Shown here: positions 8,188 through 16,339 of the stretch, piece after piece
Numbering within the stretch: the first letter of the stretch is position 1
Layout of the letters: every line of letters starts with the position of its first letter
From: Bacillota bacterium
GTDB taxonomy: Bacteria > Bacillota > Sulfobacillia > JAJZYS01 > JAJZLH01
Assembly (NCBI GenBank): GCA_021850485.1
Contig: JAJZLY010000007.1
Coordinates: 62,001-126,000 of the forward strand
Direction: 5' to 3'
DNA: 64,000 nt
The notes under the pieces: model-generated
Databases searched by the model: none
Told to the model about the DNA's origin: nothing
The model's input: the letters and a program-made list of their open reading frames with translations, nothing else
Made by a program: the position numbers and the translations under genes

Positions 8188-8532
8188 TCACTCGATGGGA
8201 CGGACCGGGCCCTCTTGCTCACTCTCTGGTGCGGGCAGCTCTTCTTCGTGGATGAAGCCGATGCGGTGCGCTCGCGGCTGATGGGCCGGGATCCCGTCGT
8301 CAAAGGCCAGCACATACTCGATGTCGGAGAAGGGCACTGCCAGGCGGGCCTTGCCTTGTTGCGTCTGACCGGTCTTCAGGTTCACCTCGGGAATCTCCAC
8401 CTCCAGCCACAGGCCAAGCGGCGTCATGTTCAATTCGGCCAGGTATGTGAACTTACGCCGCAGGTCAATGCCGTGCCGTGCATAGGGGCGGGCCAGCCGA
8501 TAGTTCTTGAAGTGCACCTCGAACAATTCCAC
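8188..8532 (-). CDS. Hypothetical protein, 114 aa
   Basis: Not recognised. It is a soluble-looking, mixed alpha/beta sequence with a basic N-terminal half (FKNYRLARPYARHG, DLRRKFTYLAELN), a mid-segment that reads like beta strands (LGLWLEVEIPEV) and an acidic, proline-containing tail. The GTG start at 8532 is supported by AGGTGAG upstream. It lies 53 nt before the P-loop/Asp23 gene and 48 nt after the LysR gene on the same strand, so it may belong to either unit. The gene is accepted because codon use and the ribosome site resemble those of its neighbours. Confidence 0.6.
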   Translation of the reverse strand: MELFEVHFKNYRLARPYARHGIDLRRKFTYLAELNMTPLGLWLEVEIPEVNLKTGQTQQGKARLAVPFSDIEYVLAFDDGIPAHQPRAHRIGFIHEEELPAPESEQEGPVRPIE

Positions 8533-8580
8533 GGCCTCACCTCTGCGACACGCTTCGACACGCCCTGGGCTCTCCCTGGC

Positions 8581-9462
8581 TCAACGCCCGGGCTCCGTCG
8601 CCAGCTGTAAAAAGGCCTGAGCCGTCTCGGTCAAGGTTCGATCCGCCCACACTAAGACGATCGGCCGCAACAGCCGCACCCCTCTCAGCCGGACAACGGC
8701 CAAATCGGTACCGGCCTGAGCGAGCACGCTGGATGAGACAAATCCGGCTTCGCCGGTGGCCCGGATCAGGGCCAGTTGCGCCAGTGCAGACCCCGCCTCG
8801 GCCACGATCCGCAGTTGGCCCGGGTCGATGCCAGCCCCGGCCAGCCGTTCCTCGACCATCCGCCTGGTGCCTGAGCCCTGCTCCCGCACCACCCAGGCTG
8901 CCGTCTCCACCTGGTTCAGGTCGATTTCTTCAGCCTTGGCCCACCGATGCCGGGCTTCTACCACCAGAACCGTTTCTTCCTCGGCCACCTGACGGTGGCG
9001 CAGCCCGGACGTCTCCGGGCGGCGGCCCATCAGCCCCACCATCGCCCTGCCGCGACCCACATCCTCCTCCACCAACCGGGAGTCGCCCACCGAGAGTCGG
9101 ATCCGCACCGCTGGATGGCGATTGAGCAGCCGCCCGATCCAGCGGGGCGCCAGGCCACCCGCCGGCGCACTGCTGGCGGCCACATGCAGTTCGCCGCTCA
9201 GTCCGTGCCCATGGTCCAGGTGACGCTCCATCTCGCGTCGGGCCGCTTGGGCCGCCTGGCGAAACGCCAGGGCTACCTCACCGTCTGGGCTGGCCCGCAC
9301 ACCACGCTCGGTCCGCTCCAGCAGGCGGCTTCCCAACTCCGCCTCCAATCGCTGCAATCTGCGACTGGCGGTCGGCTGACTGATCACAAGTTGGCGCGCC
9401 GCGGCGCTGAGACTGCCCAGCCGCACCGCCTCGGCCAGTACATCGAGGTCTGACAGCTCCAT
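8581..9462 (-). CDS. LysR-family transcriptional regulator
   Basis: 293 residues with an N-terminal winged helix (SLSAAARQLVISQPTASRRL) and a periplasmic-binding-protein-like effector domain from about residue 90. GGAGG lies 8 nt before the ATG. It is divergent from the DUF318-type permease starting at about 9568, and the 105-nt spacer contains short inverted repeats. By the usual LysR logic it most likely controls that permease and itself. The effector is unknown. Confidence 0.88.
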   Translation of the reverse strand: MELSDLDVLAEAVRLGSLSAAARQLVISQPTASRRLQRLEAELGSRLLERTERGVRASPDGEVALAFRQAAQAARREMERHLDHGHGLSGELHVAASSAPAGGLAPRWIGRLLNRHPAVRIRLSVGDSRLVEEDVGRGRAMVGLMGRRPETSGLRHRQVAEEETVLVVEARHRWAKAEEIDLNQVETAAWVVREQGSGTRRMVEERLAGAGIDPGQLRIVAEAGSALAQLALIRATGEAGFVSSSVLAQAGTDLAVVRLRGVRLLRPIVLVWADRTLTETAQAFLQLATEPGR

Positions 9463-9476
9463 GATGGTCGCCTCCT

Positions 9477-9509
9477 AGATATACGTATTTCGCATGACAG
9501 ATTGTATCT
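9477..9509. promoter_or_regulatory. Candidate LysR operator region
   Basis: The divergent spacer holds AGATA (9477-9481) and TATCT (9505-9509) as inverted arms, plus the 8-bp palindrome ATACGTAT (9481-9488). The region is AT-rich against the local background. No convincing -35/-10 pair could be fixed. Confidence 0.35.
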
Positions 9510-9567
9510 CCTCTTCGTTATTTGTAGGCTTATGCCACTTCTGATGTTCGGAAAGGACGATGCATCC

Positions 9568-10650
9568 GTGTCCACCGCAGCCGCAACCGCACCACGCTCC
9601 ACAGACCGAGTCGCCAAGTGGGGCATCGCCATCTTCTTGCTGTTGGCCATCGGCGGCCTGTTCTACGTGAAGTGGTTCCCACTTTTCAACAAGGCGCTGC
9701 TGGCATCGTCCAAACACTCGATCGGCGCCTCCATCGTGTCAGGCACGGCTGCAGCCCCGCCGCCATTTTCGTTCGCCGCTGCCTGGGACTATGCCCTCGC
9801 CTACGGAGCCGACATCTGGACGGCAATCGTGCTGGGCCTGTTGCTTGGTTCCGCGGTGCAAACCCTGGTCCCTCGCGACTGGCTGCTCAAGGTCTTGGGC
9901 AAGGCCGGTGCCAAGAGTTCGATGGTGGCTGCACTGGCCGCCGTTCCCTCGATGATGTGTACCTGCTGCTCGGCTCCGGTGGTCGTCGGCCTGCACCGGG
10001 CCAAGGCCTCTCCGGGAGCGGTGATGGCCTACTGGCTGGGGAATCCGGTTCTGAACCCCGCCACCATCGTGTTCATGGGATTTGTGCTGGGATGGAACTG
10101 GGCCCTGTTGCGGATTGGCGTCGGCGTGGTGCTGGTCGCGGCTGCCGCCATCATCGGAAACCGCTTCGCCACCCATAAGCTGGTGCCGGAGAGCGCGACC
10201 CGGGCGGCGTTCGCCGCTGTGGATGACGCCCAGGGCGTAGACGCCAACCCCTTTGTGGCCTGGGGCCGCAACCTGTGGCGACTGGTCGTTGGCTTGATCC
10301 CGGAATATATCGTCATCGTCATGGTGCTGGGGGCAGCCCGCGCCTTTTTGTTCCCGGCGATGTCCCCAGCCCTGGGCGGCAGCCTGTTCTTGATGCTGGG
10401 TTTGGCGATCGCTGGCACGTTATTCGTGATCCCGACCGCCGGTGAGGTGCCGATTGTGCAGACCCTACTCTCCTATGGTCTCGGTGCCGGCAGCGCCGGC
10501 GCACTGATGATCACCCTGCCAGCTGTCAGTCTGCCCTCGTTGGTCATGGTCGGCCGGGCTGTCCCGGCCCGCCTCTTAACCCGCATCGCGATCCTGGTGG
10601 CCATCAGCGGTGTGGTCACCGGACTGATTGCGCTCGTTTTGCACATCTGA
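9568..10650 (+). CDS. DUF318/YraQ-type (ArsP_1 family) membrane permease
   Basis: Polytopic inner-membrane protein of about 360 residues with eight or more hydrophobic segments. The family hallmark MMCTCCSAPVVVGL puts a cysteine cluster at about residues 131-134 and is followed by SPGAVMAYWLGNPVLNPAT; the second half repeats the fold. Relatives export organoarsenicals or handle Cu/Zn, and others are uncharacterised, so the substrate is not assigned. The GTG at 9568 has AAGGA about 10 nt upstream; ATG 9544 or 9532 are alternatives. It is divergent from a LysR regulator and is followed by a strong hairpin. Confidence 0.85.
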   Translation: MSTAAATAPRSTDRVAKWGIAIFLLLAIGGLFYVKWFPLFNKALLASSKHSIGASIVSGTAAAPPPFSFAAAWDYALAYGADIWTAIVLGLLLGSAVQTLVPRDWLLKVLGKAGAKSSMVAALAAVPSMMCTCCSAPVVVGLHRAKASPGAVMAYWLGNPVLNPATIVFMGFVLGWNWALLRIGVGVVLVAAAAIIGNRFATHKLVPESATRAAFAAVDDAQGVDANPFVAWGRNLWRLVVGLIPEYIVIVMVLGAARAFLFPAMSPALGGSLFLMLGLAIAGTLFVIPTAGEVPIVQTLLSYGLGAGSAGALMITLPAVSLPSLVMVGRAVPARLLTRIAILVAISGVVTGLIALVLHI

Positions 10651-10976
10651 GCGCACGGCCACTGCCTGCCCCATAATCAGCGCCCACTCCTCAGGGAGTG
10701 GGCGCTGTAGTTCGTATTTGGCCATTTCCACGGGTCAGCTGGAGGAGCGCTTGCCGCTGCGAGCGGACGTCCTAGCGGTACCGCGTGGCTCGTCTTCAGC
10801 CCCGAACCAGCTTTGGAAGGCGGAGCGGTCTCTCAATCAGGGCTGAGATCCTGATGTGAACGAGACCGTTAGGCCCGTCGACTGAGACGGATCGAAAAAG
10901 GCTTTGGCTTGGGCCGAGAAGGGGCCTGTGTCAGCGGCGGTCGGCACTCCCACTGGTGACGTCCGGGGAATGCCCC
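10651..10976. other. Non-coding stretch after the permease
   Basis: 326 nt without a supportable gene between the permease stop and the stop of the minus-strand HAAS gene. It holds the hairpin repeat at 10678-10707. The remainder has a few short inverted repeats and open frames without ribosome sites or family similarity. It may be the remnant of a deleted gene. Confidence 0.5.
10678..10707. repeat. Hairpin repeat, copy 1
   Basis: A perfect 13-bp stem (CAGCGCCCACTCC / GGAGTGGGCGCTG) with loop TCAG, 28 nt after the permease stop. The same 29 nt recur at 12354-12382. No U tract follows, so intrinsic termination is not certain; a bidirectional terminator or a REP-like element are both possible. 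Confidence 0.85.
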
Positions 10977-11891
10977 CTAGCTCCTGACCGGGGATCGTCG
11001 GTTTTTTCCCGCCCGAGCCAACGGTTCGTTGATGACGCCCGCTTTGAACGGTGCGAATCCGGTTCGGATGGTCCAGACAAGGCCAAGTCCAACGACGCCA
11101 GACAAGGTGAGAAACCCGATGCTGGCTCCCAGGTGCGAGGCGAAAGGCTGGGCGTACCACGGCAGGAATGCACCAGGTGTCGTGTACCAATCCACCACCG
11201 CAGATGTCGAAGGTGACAAGTGCCAGAATGCAGATAGGGCCCAGCCGCTCACGATACCCACGCCGGCATATGCAAGCAGTCCAGCTCCGAGCGTGCCCAG
11301 GGACGCCAAGACGCCGCTTCGGGAAAACGCCCAAAGCGTCGCTGCCCCAGCCGCAGGGACGATTACATAGAGACATACGGGCCAAATCCAGGACCACTGA
11401 GACACGGACGGACCTGCCGACCAGACAGGTTCTGCTCCCGCCAACAATCCCAAGAGGGACCAGGTAGCGACGACCTGAACGTGCCGCTTGAATCCTCGAC
11501 CCAGGGCGGCGAAAGGCGCCTGGCGATCGCCTGGACTCGAGGCTGCTCCGGCCATCACCAGCCCCCCAAGCAGTAGGAGACCGGCAAACAAGCTGTCGCC
11601 TAGCGAGCCGACAGCGCCAATGAGGGTCAGGGCGGCCGCTAGCACGAATCCTAGAATCTGGGTACGCGAAAGCGGAGGCCCGACGACTTGCCTCAGGGAG
11701 ACCTGCAGCCAGCCCGGGTTGCCCATTCGGGACACCGCTTCGATCTCCGCCTGCTCGGAGTTTAACCCCTCGGCGATCAGTTCATCGGCAATGGATGCGA
11801 GGTGTCCGAGTAATTCGCGGCGGACCTCACGCGCCTTCCGGTTCGACTCGATGCCGGACGTCACGTCCTCCGCCCACTCATGCAAGTCCAT
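10977..11891 (-). CDS. HAAS-domain multi-pass membrane protein
   Basis: 304 residues. The N-terminal 75 residues form a cytoplasmic helical domain (VRRELLGHLASIADELIAEG, then AEIEAVSRMGNP) like the HAAS/DUF1700 domains found beside PadR regulators. It is followed by about six to eight transmembrane helices (from residue 80 on) and a basic tail. The ATG overlaps the padR gene by 14 nt. In known pairs the PadR protein represses a membrane protein of this kind, often linked to envelope stress or antibiotic response (family knowledge). The specific role is unknown. Confidence 0.75.
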   Translation of the reverse strand: MDLHEWAEDVTSGIESNRKAREVRRELLGHLASIADELIAEGLNSEQAEIEAVSRMGNPGWLQVSLRQVVGPPLSRTQILGFVLAAALTLIGAVGSLGDSLFAGLLLLGGLVMAGAASSPGDRQAPFAALGRGFKRHVQVVATWSLLGLLAGAEPVWSAGPSVSQWSWIWPVCLYVIVPAAGAATLWAFSRSGVLASLGTLGAGLLAYAGVGIVSGWALSAFWHLSPSTSAVVDWYTTPGAFLPWYAQPFASHLGASIGFLTLSGVVGLGLVWTIRTGFAPFKAGVINEPLARAGKNRRSPVRS

Positions 11892-12222
11892 TGGTCGCCG
11901 CCCCCTCTGTGCTCAGTACCCGATTGACGCCACCAGACCGGATGGTCCAGATCTCCTCTTCCTCGACCAGGTGGCGGCGTCCCAATCCGGTCAAGGTGTA
12001 GATCCGGACCTGCCGGCCACCTGCCACATCGGTCCACGCCGCGGACACAAGACCCTCGTGCTCCATCTTGTAGAGCAGCGGGTAGAGGGTGCCTTCCTTG
12101 AGTGCCAGCACCCCTTCTGATGTGCGCTCGACCCGACGGACGATCTCATAGCCGTGGGCGGGTCCTTGTTCCAGAACCTTCAGCACCAGCAGGGCTGGTA
12201 CGGACGGCAGTAGCGCGTCCAA
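11878..12222 (-). CDS. PadR-family transcriptional regulator
   Basis: 114 residues: winged helix with LLVLKVLEQGPAHGYEIVRRV and the wing LKEGTLYPLLYKMEHEGLV, then GRQVRIYTLTGLGRRHL and a short C-terminal dimerisation helix. TTG at 12222 is chosen because AAGGAGG lies 8 nt upstream; starts further upstream would add about 47 unrelated residues. It overlaps the HAAS-type membrane gene by 14 nt, which makes an operon. A CCTAT-GCA-ATAGG palindrome lies 25 nt before the start and may be its own operator. Confidence 0.88.
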   Translation of the reverse strand: MDALLPSVPALLVLKVLEQGPAHGYEIVRRVERTSEGVLALKEGTLYPLLYKMEHEGLVSAAWTDVAGGRQVRIYTLTGLGRRHLVEEEEIWTIRSGGVNRVLSTEGAATNGLA

Positions 12223-12246
12223 TGGTGCCGCCTCCTTACATAGATC

Positions 12247-12259
12247 CCTATGCAATAGG
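12247..12259. promoter_or_regulatory. Candidate PadR operator
   Basis: 13-bp palindrome with arms CCTAT and ATAGG around GCA, 25 nt upstream of the padR start, in an AT-richer patch that also holds ACATAGATC. The position fits autoregulation; the sequence does not contain the textbook ATGT-ACAT PadR box. Confidence 0.4.
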
Positions 12260-12353
12260 TACCAGATCCGAACTTGATCTCCTGCACTCGGACGCACGGA
12301 GAGCAATATCTCTTGGGACCAACTCGCTGCTCGCCATGGCCAAGCGCTCACCA

Positions 12354-12382
12354 CAGCGCCCACTCCTCAGGGAGTGGGCGCT
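12354..12382. repeat. Hairpin repeat, copy 2
   Basis: 29 nt identical to 10678-10706: stem CAGCGCCCACTCC, loop TCAG, then the complementary arm. It sits between the padR start region and the stop of the MacB-like permease gene. With copy 1 it brackets the padR/HAAS pair as a direct repeat about 1.68 kb apart. Confidence 0.85.
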
Positions 12383-12425
12383 AGCTTGAGCGCTCCTGGC
12401 GGATAACCGTGCGGGGCCCGCCTGA

Positions 12426-13592
12426 TCAGCTCTGATAGAGCGCCTGCACCGGATCCAGTCGGCTGGCGTTGGCGGCTGGCCAAATACCAAACACGATGCC
12501 GACCACTAGCGAGAACCCGAGCGCCAACAGCACGGCGGAGATCGGTACACTGCCGGCTCCCAGCAGGTGGGTGAGCAACAAGGACAGCGACACCCCGACC
12601 AGCACGCCGATCATGCCGCCGGCTAAGCTGAGCAGAGAGGATTCGATCAGAAACTGCGTCAAGATCGCCCGTCGAGAAGCACCCATTGCCTTTCTGAGGC
12701 CAATCTCCCGGGTGCGCTCCGAGACCGTGACCAACATGATGTTCATGATCCCGACGCCACCGACCAGGAGCGAGATGCCGGCGATTCCCCCCAGCATCAG
12801 GGTGAGCGTGCCCGTGATGGTCGAAAGCGTGCTCAGAATCTGATCTTGTGAGATGACGGTCGCTGCATTGGTGGATGCGAAGCGATGATTCAACACGGCC
12901 GTGATCTGGGCTACCGCCAAAGGCGCGATGGCGGCACTGCGCGCTTCGGCCTCGATGCCCGTCAGCTCGGTGGTTCCCGCTACCCACTCGGCGGCATTGA
13001 TCGGCACGATGATCACATTGTCCGCGTTGGCACCGAAGGCGCCTCCGGTCGCCTGCAAGACGCCGATCACCGTAAAGGGGTTGCCGTTCACGCTGATCGT
13101 CTGTCGCAGCGGGTTTCTGGCCGGAAAGAGATTTTGGGCGACAGTTTGGCCGAGCACGGCCACATTGCGGCTGGCGCTGACATCTTGGCTGGAGATGAAT
13201 CGACCGGCAGCCAAGGTGCGGCCCTCGATGGTCAGCGCCGCTGGTGTGGTACCGATCACCACCGTGCTCCATGAGCTGGACTGATAGGCGGCCGTCACCG
13301 ACGCTTCGATCAGGGGGGCATCGGCCTTGATCTGCGGCACCACTTGGAGCAGCCAGCTGGCGTCTTGGGGATAGAGCACGGTGCCACTGGTCCGCACCGG
13401 GCTGACACTGATCAGATTGGAACCCAGGGCCTGGATGCTAGAGGTGACGGAGCTGGTAGCCGCCTGACCGGCGGTGATCAGGGCGATCACGGCCGCCACC
13501 CCGATGATGATGCCAAGCATGGTCAAGGCCGCCCGCATTCTGTTCCCGCGCAGGGCACGCCAGGCCATGCGCAGGCTCTCCACGACCCTCAC
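12426..13592 (-). CDS. MacB/FtsX-type ABC permease
   Basis: 388 residues. An N-terminal amphipathic segment (SLRMAWRALRGNRMRAALTMLGIIIGVAAV) leads into TM1. A large extracytoplasmic MacB_PCD domain follows (about 45-260), then three C-terminal helices including GGVGIMNIMLVTVSERTREIGLRKAMGA, the mechanotransmission motif. It works with the ATPase next door, whose stop overlaps its ATG by 4 nt, and with the adaptor upstream. Type VII ABC systems of this kind export peptides, antibiotics or lipoproteins; the substrate is unknown here. Confidence 0.92.
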   Translation of the reverse strand: MRVVESLRMAWRALRGNRMRAALTMLGIIIGVAAVIALITAGQAATSSVTSSIQALGSNLISVSPVRTSGTVLYPQDASWLLQVVPQIKADAPLIEASVTAAYQSSSWSTVVIGTTPAALTIEGRTLAAGRFISSQDVSASRNVAVLGQTVAQNLFPARNPLRQTISVNGNPFTVIGVLQATGGAFGANADNVIIVPINAAEWVAGTTELTGIEAEARSAAIAPLAVAQITAVLNHRFASTNAATVISQDQILSTLSTITGTLTLMLGGIAGISLLVGGVGIMNIMLVTVSERTREIGLRKAMGASRRAILTQFLIESSLLSLAGGMIGVLVGVSLSLLLTHLLGAGSVPISAVLLALGFSLVVGIVFGIWPAANASRLDPVQALYQS

Positions 13593-14326
13593 TGCACCAC
13601 CGCCCTGGTGCCCAGATCGCCGCGCATCCGCCGGCTGTCGGCAGCAACGGGCCGGTCTGACAGAACCGCGCCGTCCTTCAGCCGGATAATCCTCTCGCAG
13701 TGCAGCGCCACCTGCTCATCGTGGGTGACGATGATCACCGTGCGACCAGCGGCATTGAGGGCCAAGAAAAGGTTCAAGATCTCCTCCCCAGACGCCGAGT
13801 CCAGGTTGCCGGTCGGCTCATCAGCCAAGAGAAGATTGGGCTTGCCGGCCAGGGCCCTGGCGATCCCCACGCGCTGTTGCTGTCCGCCGGAGAGCTCATA
13901 GGGTCGAAACGAGATCAACTCGCCCAGCCCGACCTCAGCCAGCACCTGAGTGGCCACCAGATGCCGTTCTCCCGCTGCCATCCCCCGGTACACCAGGGGA
14001 AGCTCCACATTTTCCAGAGCATTGAGCGCCGGCAGCAGGTTGTAGTTTTGAAAGATGAAGCCGATGCGGCGGTTTCGGATGGCGGCCAGAGCATCGTCTG
14101 ACTTTTTGGCAACATCGTCGCCGCCCAGGAAATAGTGACCGCCGGTCGGCCGGTCCAGGCAGCCCAGCATATTCATCAACGTGGTCTTGCCAGAGCCAGA
14201 TGGCCCCATGATCGCCACCATAGCCCCCTCTTCGATCGAAAAACTGACCCCGCGCACCGCCTGCACCTCGATGGCGCCGGTGCGAAAGGTGCGGCAGAGC
14301 TCCTCGACGCGCACGACGTCGCTCAC
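13589..14326 (-). CDS. MacB/LolD-type ABC ATPase
   Basis: 245 residues: Walker A GPSGSGKT, Q-loop IFQNYNLLP, signature [15 protein letters not shown], Walker B LLLADEPTGNLDS and H-loop VTHD. This is the typical MacB/LolD cluster with the EPTGNLD signature. GTG at 14326 is chosen, directly after the adaptor stop (TAA, one base, GTG); longer starts would run into the adaptor coding region. Second gene of an adaptor-ATPase-permease operon. Confidence 0.93.
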   Translation of the reverse strand: MSDVVRVEELCRTFRTGAIEVQAVRGVSFSIEEGAMVAIMGPSGSGKTTLMNMLGCLDRPTGGHYFLGGDDVAKKSDDALAAIRNRRIGFIFQNYNLLPALNALENVELPLVYRGMAAGERHLVATQVLAEVGLGELISFRPYELSGGQQQRVGIARALAGKPNLLLADEPTGNLDSASGEEILNLFLALNAAGRTVIIVTHDEQVALHCERIIRLKDGAVLSDRPVAADSRRMRGDLGTRAVVQ

Positions 14327-14327
14327 G

Positions 14328-16106
14328 TTAGCCTTTACCCTTGCCCTTGCCGCCGGTCGCACGAGGCGCCGGAGTCCGGGCTCCGCCAGCGCCGGCCGCG
14401 GCCTTGCGGCCCGCACCGCCAAAGAATAGACCGGATCCGGTGGCGGGCGTGACCGTGGCGGTCACCACCCGCTCACCAGCACTGAGCCCAGAGATGATCT
14501 GGGTGTCGACCGTGTTGGACAACCCTGCCACCACCTTTTTCACCACTGGCCGGCCGCCGACCAATACCACCACGCTGGCCTGGGAACCAGATCCGCTGAC
14601 CGCGACCGCCGGCACCATCAGCGTATGGGCGATGGTGGTGATGTGGATCGACGCATTGGCGGCCATGCCGCTTTTCAGGCTGCCACCGGCATTCTGGTTG
14701 ATGTTGATGGTCACGTCGAAACTGGAAACGCCAAGGCTGTTGGTACCGGTGGGGGCAATGGTGACGACCGTCCCTGGCAGCGTCTGGCCGGGAAGGGCGT
14801 CTGTCGTGATTTGCACGGCCTGCCCCACCGCTACCTGAGCCAGTTGGGTCTGATCGATCGGCACGACCAACTGCAGGGCGTTTGGATTCTCGATCGAGAA
14901 GGCGGGGGTGGCACCGCCGGCGGTGGCCGCATTGTCTCCCACGGCGACGTCCACCGCGGTCACTGTGCCACTGATCGGACTGGTCATGCGCAGGCCTGCT
15001 AGCGCGATTTCGGCCTCGGTCACCGCCGACTGATCGGCCGCCTGTCTGGCTTGCAGTGAGGCCAAGGTCGCGGCGGTGGTCGGTGCTGGGTTGAGCAAGG
15101 TGGCAAGCGTCGCCTGGTCGGCGCTGAGCGTCGCCTGATCCTGGATCACTGCCTGCTGGGCGGCCGGGCTGCTTACCGTGAGCACCGTCGATCCCGCTTG
15201 GACCAGTTGCCCCGACGAGGCATCCACTGCATCCACCGTGCCCGTCGCAGGCGCGGTCACGGCCGCCACCTGGGAGTAAGTGACGGGACCGTTCATGATG
15301 TAGATGCCGGGGGTTCCCAGCAACACCACCACATCGACGCCAGCGTTCAACTCGGTGCCCGGGTTGGTCAGGGTGACAGTGACCGGAAACACGGGCTGGC
15401 CCTTGACCGTACCAGAGGCAGCGTTGCCGATCTGGGTGATGGTTGCTGGAAGATTCGTACCCAAGTCGGTCTGCACGGTGGCGGCCTGACCCACCGACAG
15501 GCTGGGCAAGTCGAATTGGAAGACATTGCCGGTGACGGTGATCACGCTGGGGCTGGCAATGGTGAACAGGGTCTGTCCGGCTCCGACCGACTGACCAGGA
15601 ATCACATTCAGCGACTGGACGAAGCCGCTCTGCGGCGCCGTTACCGTGAGCCCCGCCACCACCTGCTGGTCGGCGGTCAAGCGCTGTTGATCCAACTGCA
15701 CCTTGTCCTGTTGGGCGGTGATCTGGGCCTGGGATGCGGCCGGCGGCTGCGTGGCCGCGGCCAGACTCGCCTGGTCCGCAGCCAACGCCGCCTGGGCCGT
15801 GAGCAATTGGTTTTCCAGCTTGCCGCCATCGGACTCAGTGGCCAGCAGCTGCCCCGCCACCACCTGGCTGCCCACGGTCACGCCAACCGACGTGATGGTG
15901 CCTGCCTGCGAAGGATAGACATTCGCCGTCGTGGCGGACTGGACTGTGCCCGACCCAGTCACGTCCACGCTGAGCGCCCCATAGGTGACCGGGGCCACGG
16001 CATACTCCAGGGCGCCGGTGCCCGGCTTGGCCAACAGACGATGGCCCACAAACAGCACCAAGACAAGTCCGACCACGATGCCGATCACGGTCAGAGTCCG
16101 TTTCAT
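14328..16106 (-). CDS. MacA/HlyD-like membrane fusion protein with two lipoyl modules
   Basis: 592 residues, against about 350-450 for typical adaptors. TM helix at about 5-22. A first biotinyl-lipoyl half (GTVQSATTANVYPSQAGTIT), a coiled coil rich in AALAADQ-type repeats and the return half (TVTAPQSGFVQSL) are followed by a beta-barrel. Then a second, complete lipoyl/coiled-coil/lipoyl set appears (VTAPATGTVDAVD ... LRMTSPISGTVTAVDVAVGD), another barrel and a Gly/Lys tail. It appears to be an internal duplication. GGAGGGAT lies 9 nt before the ATG. It is the first gene of the export operon and should bridge to the cell surface in a Gram-positive envelope. Confidence 0.85.
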   Translation of the reverse strand: MKRTLTVIGIVVGLVLVLFVGHRLLAKPGTGALEYAVAPVTYGALSVDVTGSGTVQSATTANVYPSQAGTITSVGVTVGSQVVAGQLLATESDGGKLENQLLTAQAALAADQASLAAATQPPAASQAQITAQQDKVQLDQQRLTADQQVVAGLTVTAPQSGFVQSLNVIPGQSVGAGQTLFTIASPSVITVTGNVFQFDLPSLSVGQAATVQTDLGTNLPATITQIGNAASGTVKGQPVFPVTVTLTNPGTELNAGVDVVVLLGTPGIYIMNGPVTYSQVAAVTAPATGTVDAVDASSGQLVQAGSTVLTVSSPAAQQAVIQDQATLSADQATLATLLNPAPTTAATLASLQARQAADQSAVTEAEIALAGLRMTSPISGTVTAVDVAVGDNAATAGGATPAFSIENPNALQLVVPIDQTQLAQVAVGQAVQITTDALPGQTLPGTVVTIAPTGTNSLGVSSFDVTININQNAGGSLKSGMAANASIHITTIAHTLMVPAVAVSGSGSQASVVVLVGGRPVVKKVVAGLSNTVDTQIISGLSAGERVVTATVTPATGSGLFFGGAGRKAAAGAGGARTPAPRATGGKGKGKG

Positions 16107-16339
16107 CTGCGCTTGATCCCTCCACCGATCATCAGATTCCACACGGCTTAGCCCAGGATGCCGATCCGCTGGCCCGAGGCGGGCCCCCCTCATAGTACGA
16201 AAGCGAACTGCCGTGCGGACTAAGAGATTGCTGAATCTTTGCGGGCAGATGCCATGTCCCGGCAGGCGCACCGGTTGGGCAGGACTTTAAGCGCCGGAGC
16301 CAAGAACTGACTAGTCGGCTCGAGCAAGGGGGCACGATC

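Noticed and set aside
11040-11090. GTGCGAATCC segment resembling a tRNA T-arm
   Set aside because: It lies inside the HAAS gene and no acceptor or anticodon stem can be formed around it.
10837-11397. Minus-strand frame overlapping the HAAS gene and the gap
   Set aside because: Alternate frame of the HAAS gene; no start signal or similarity, so the 10.65-10.98 kb gap was left non-coding.
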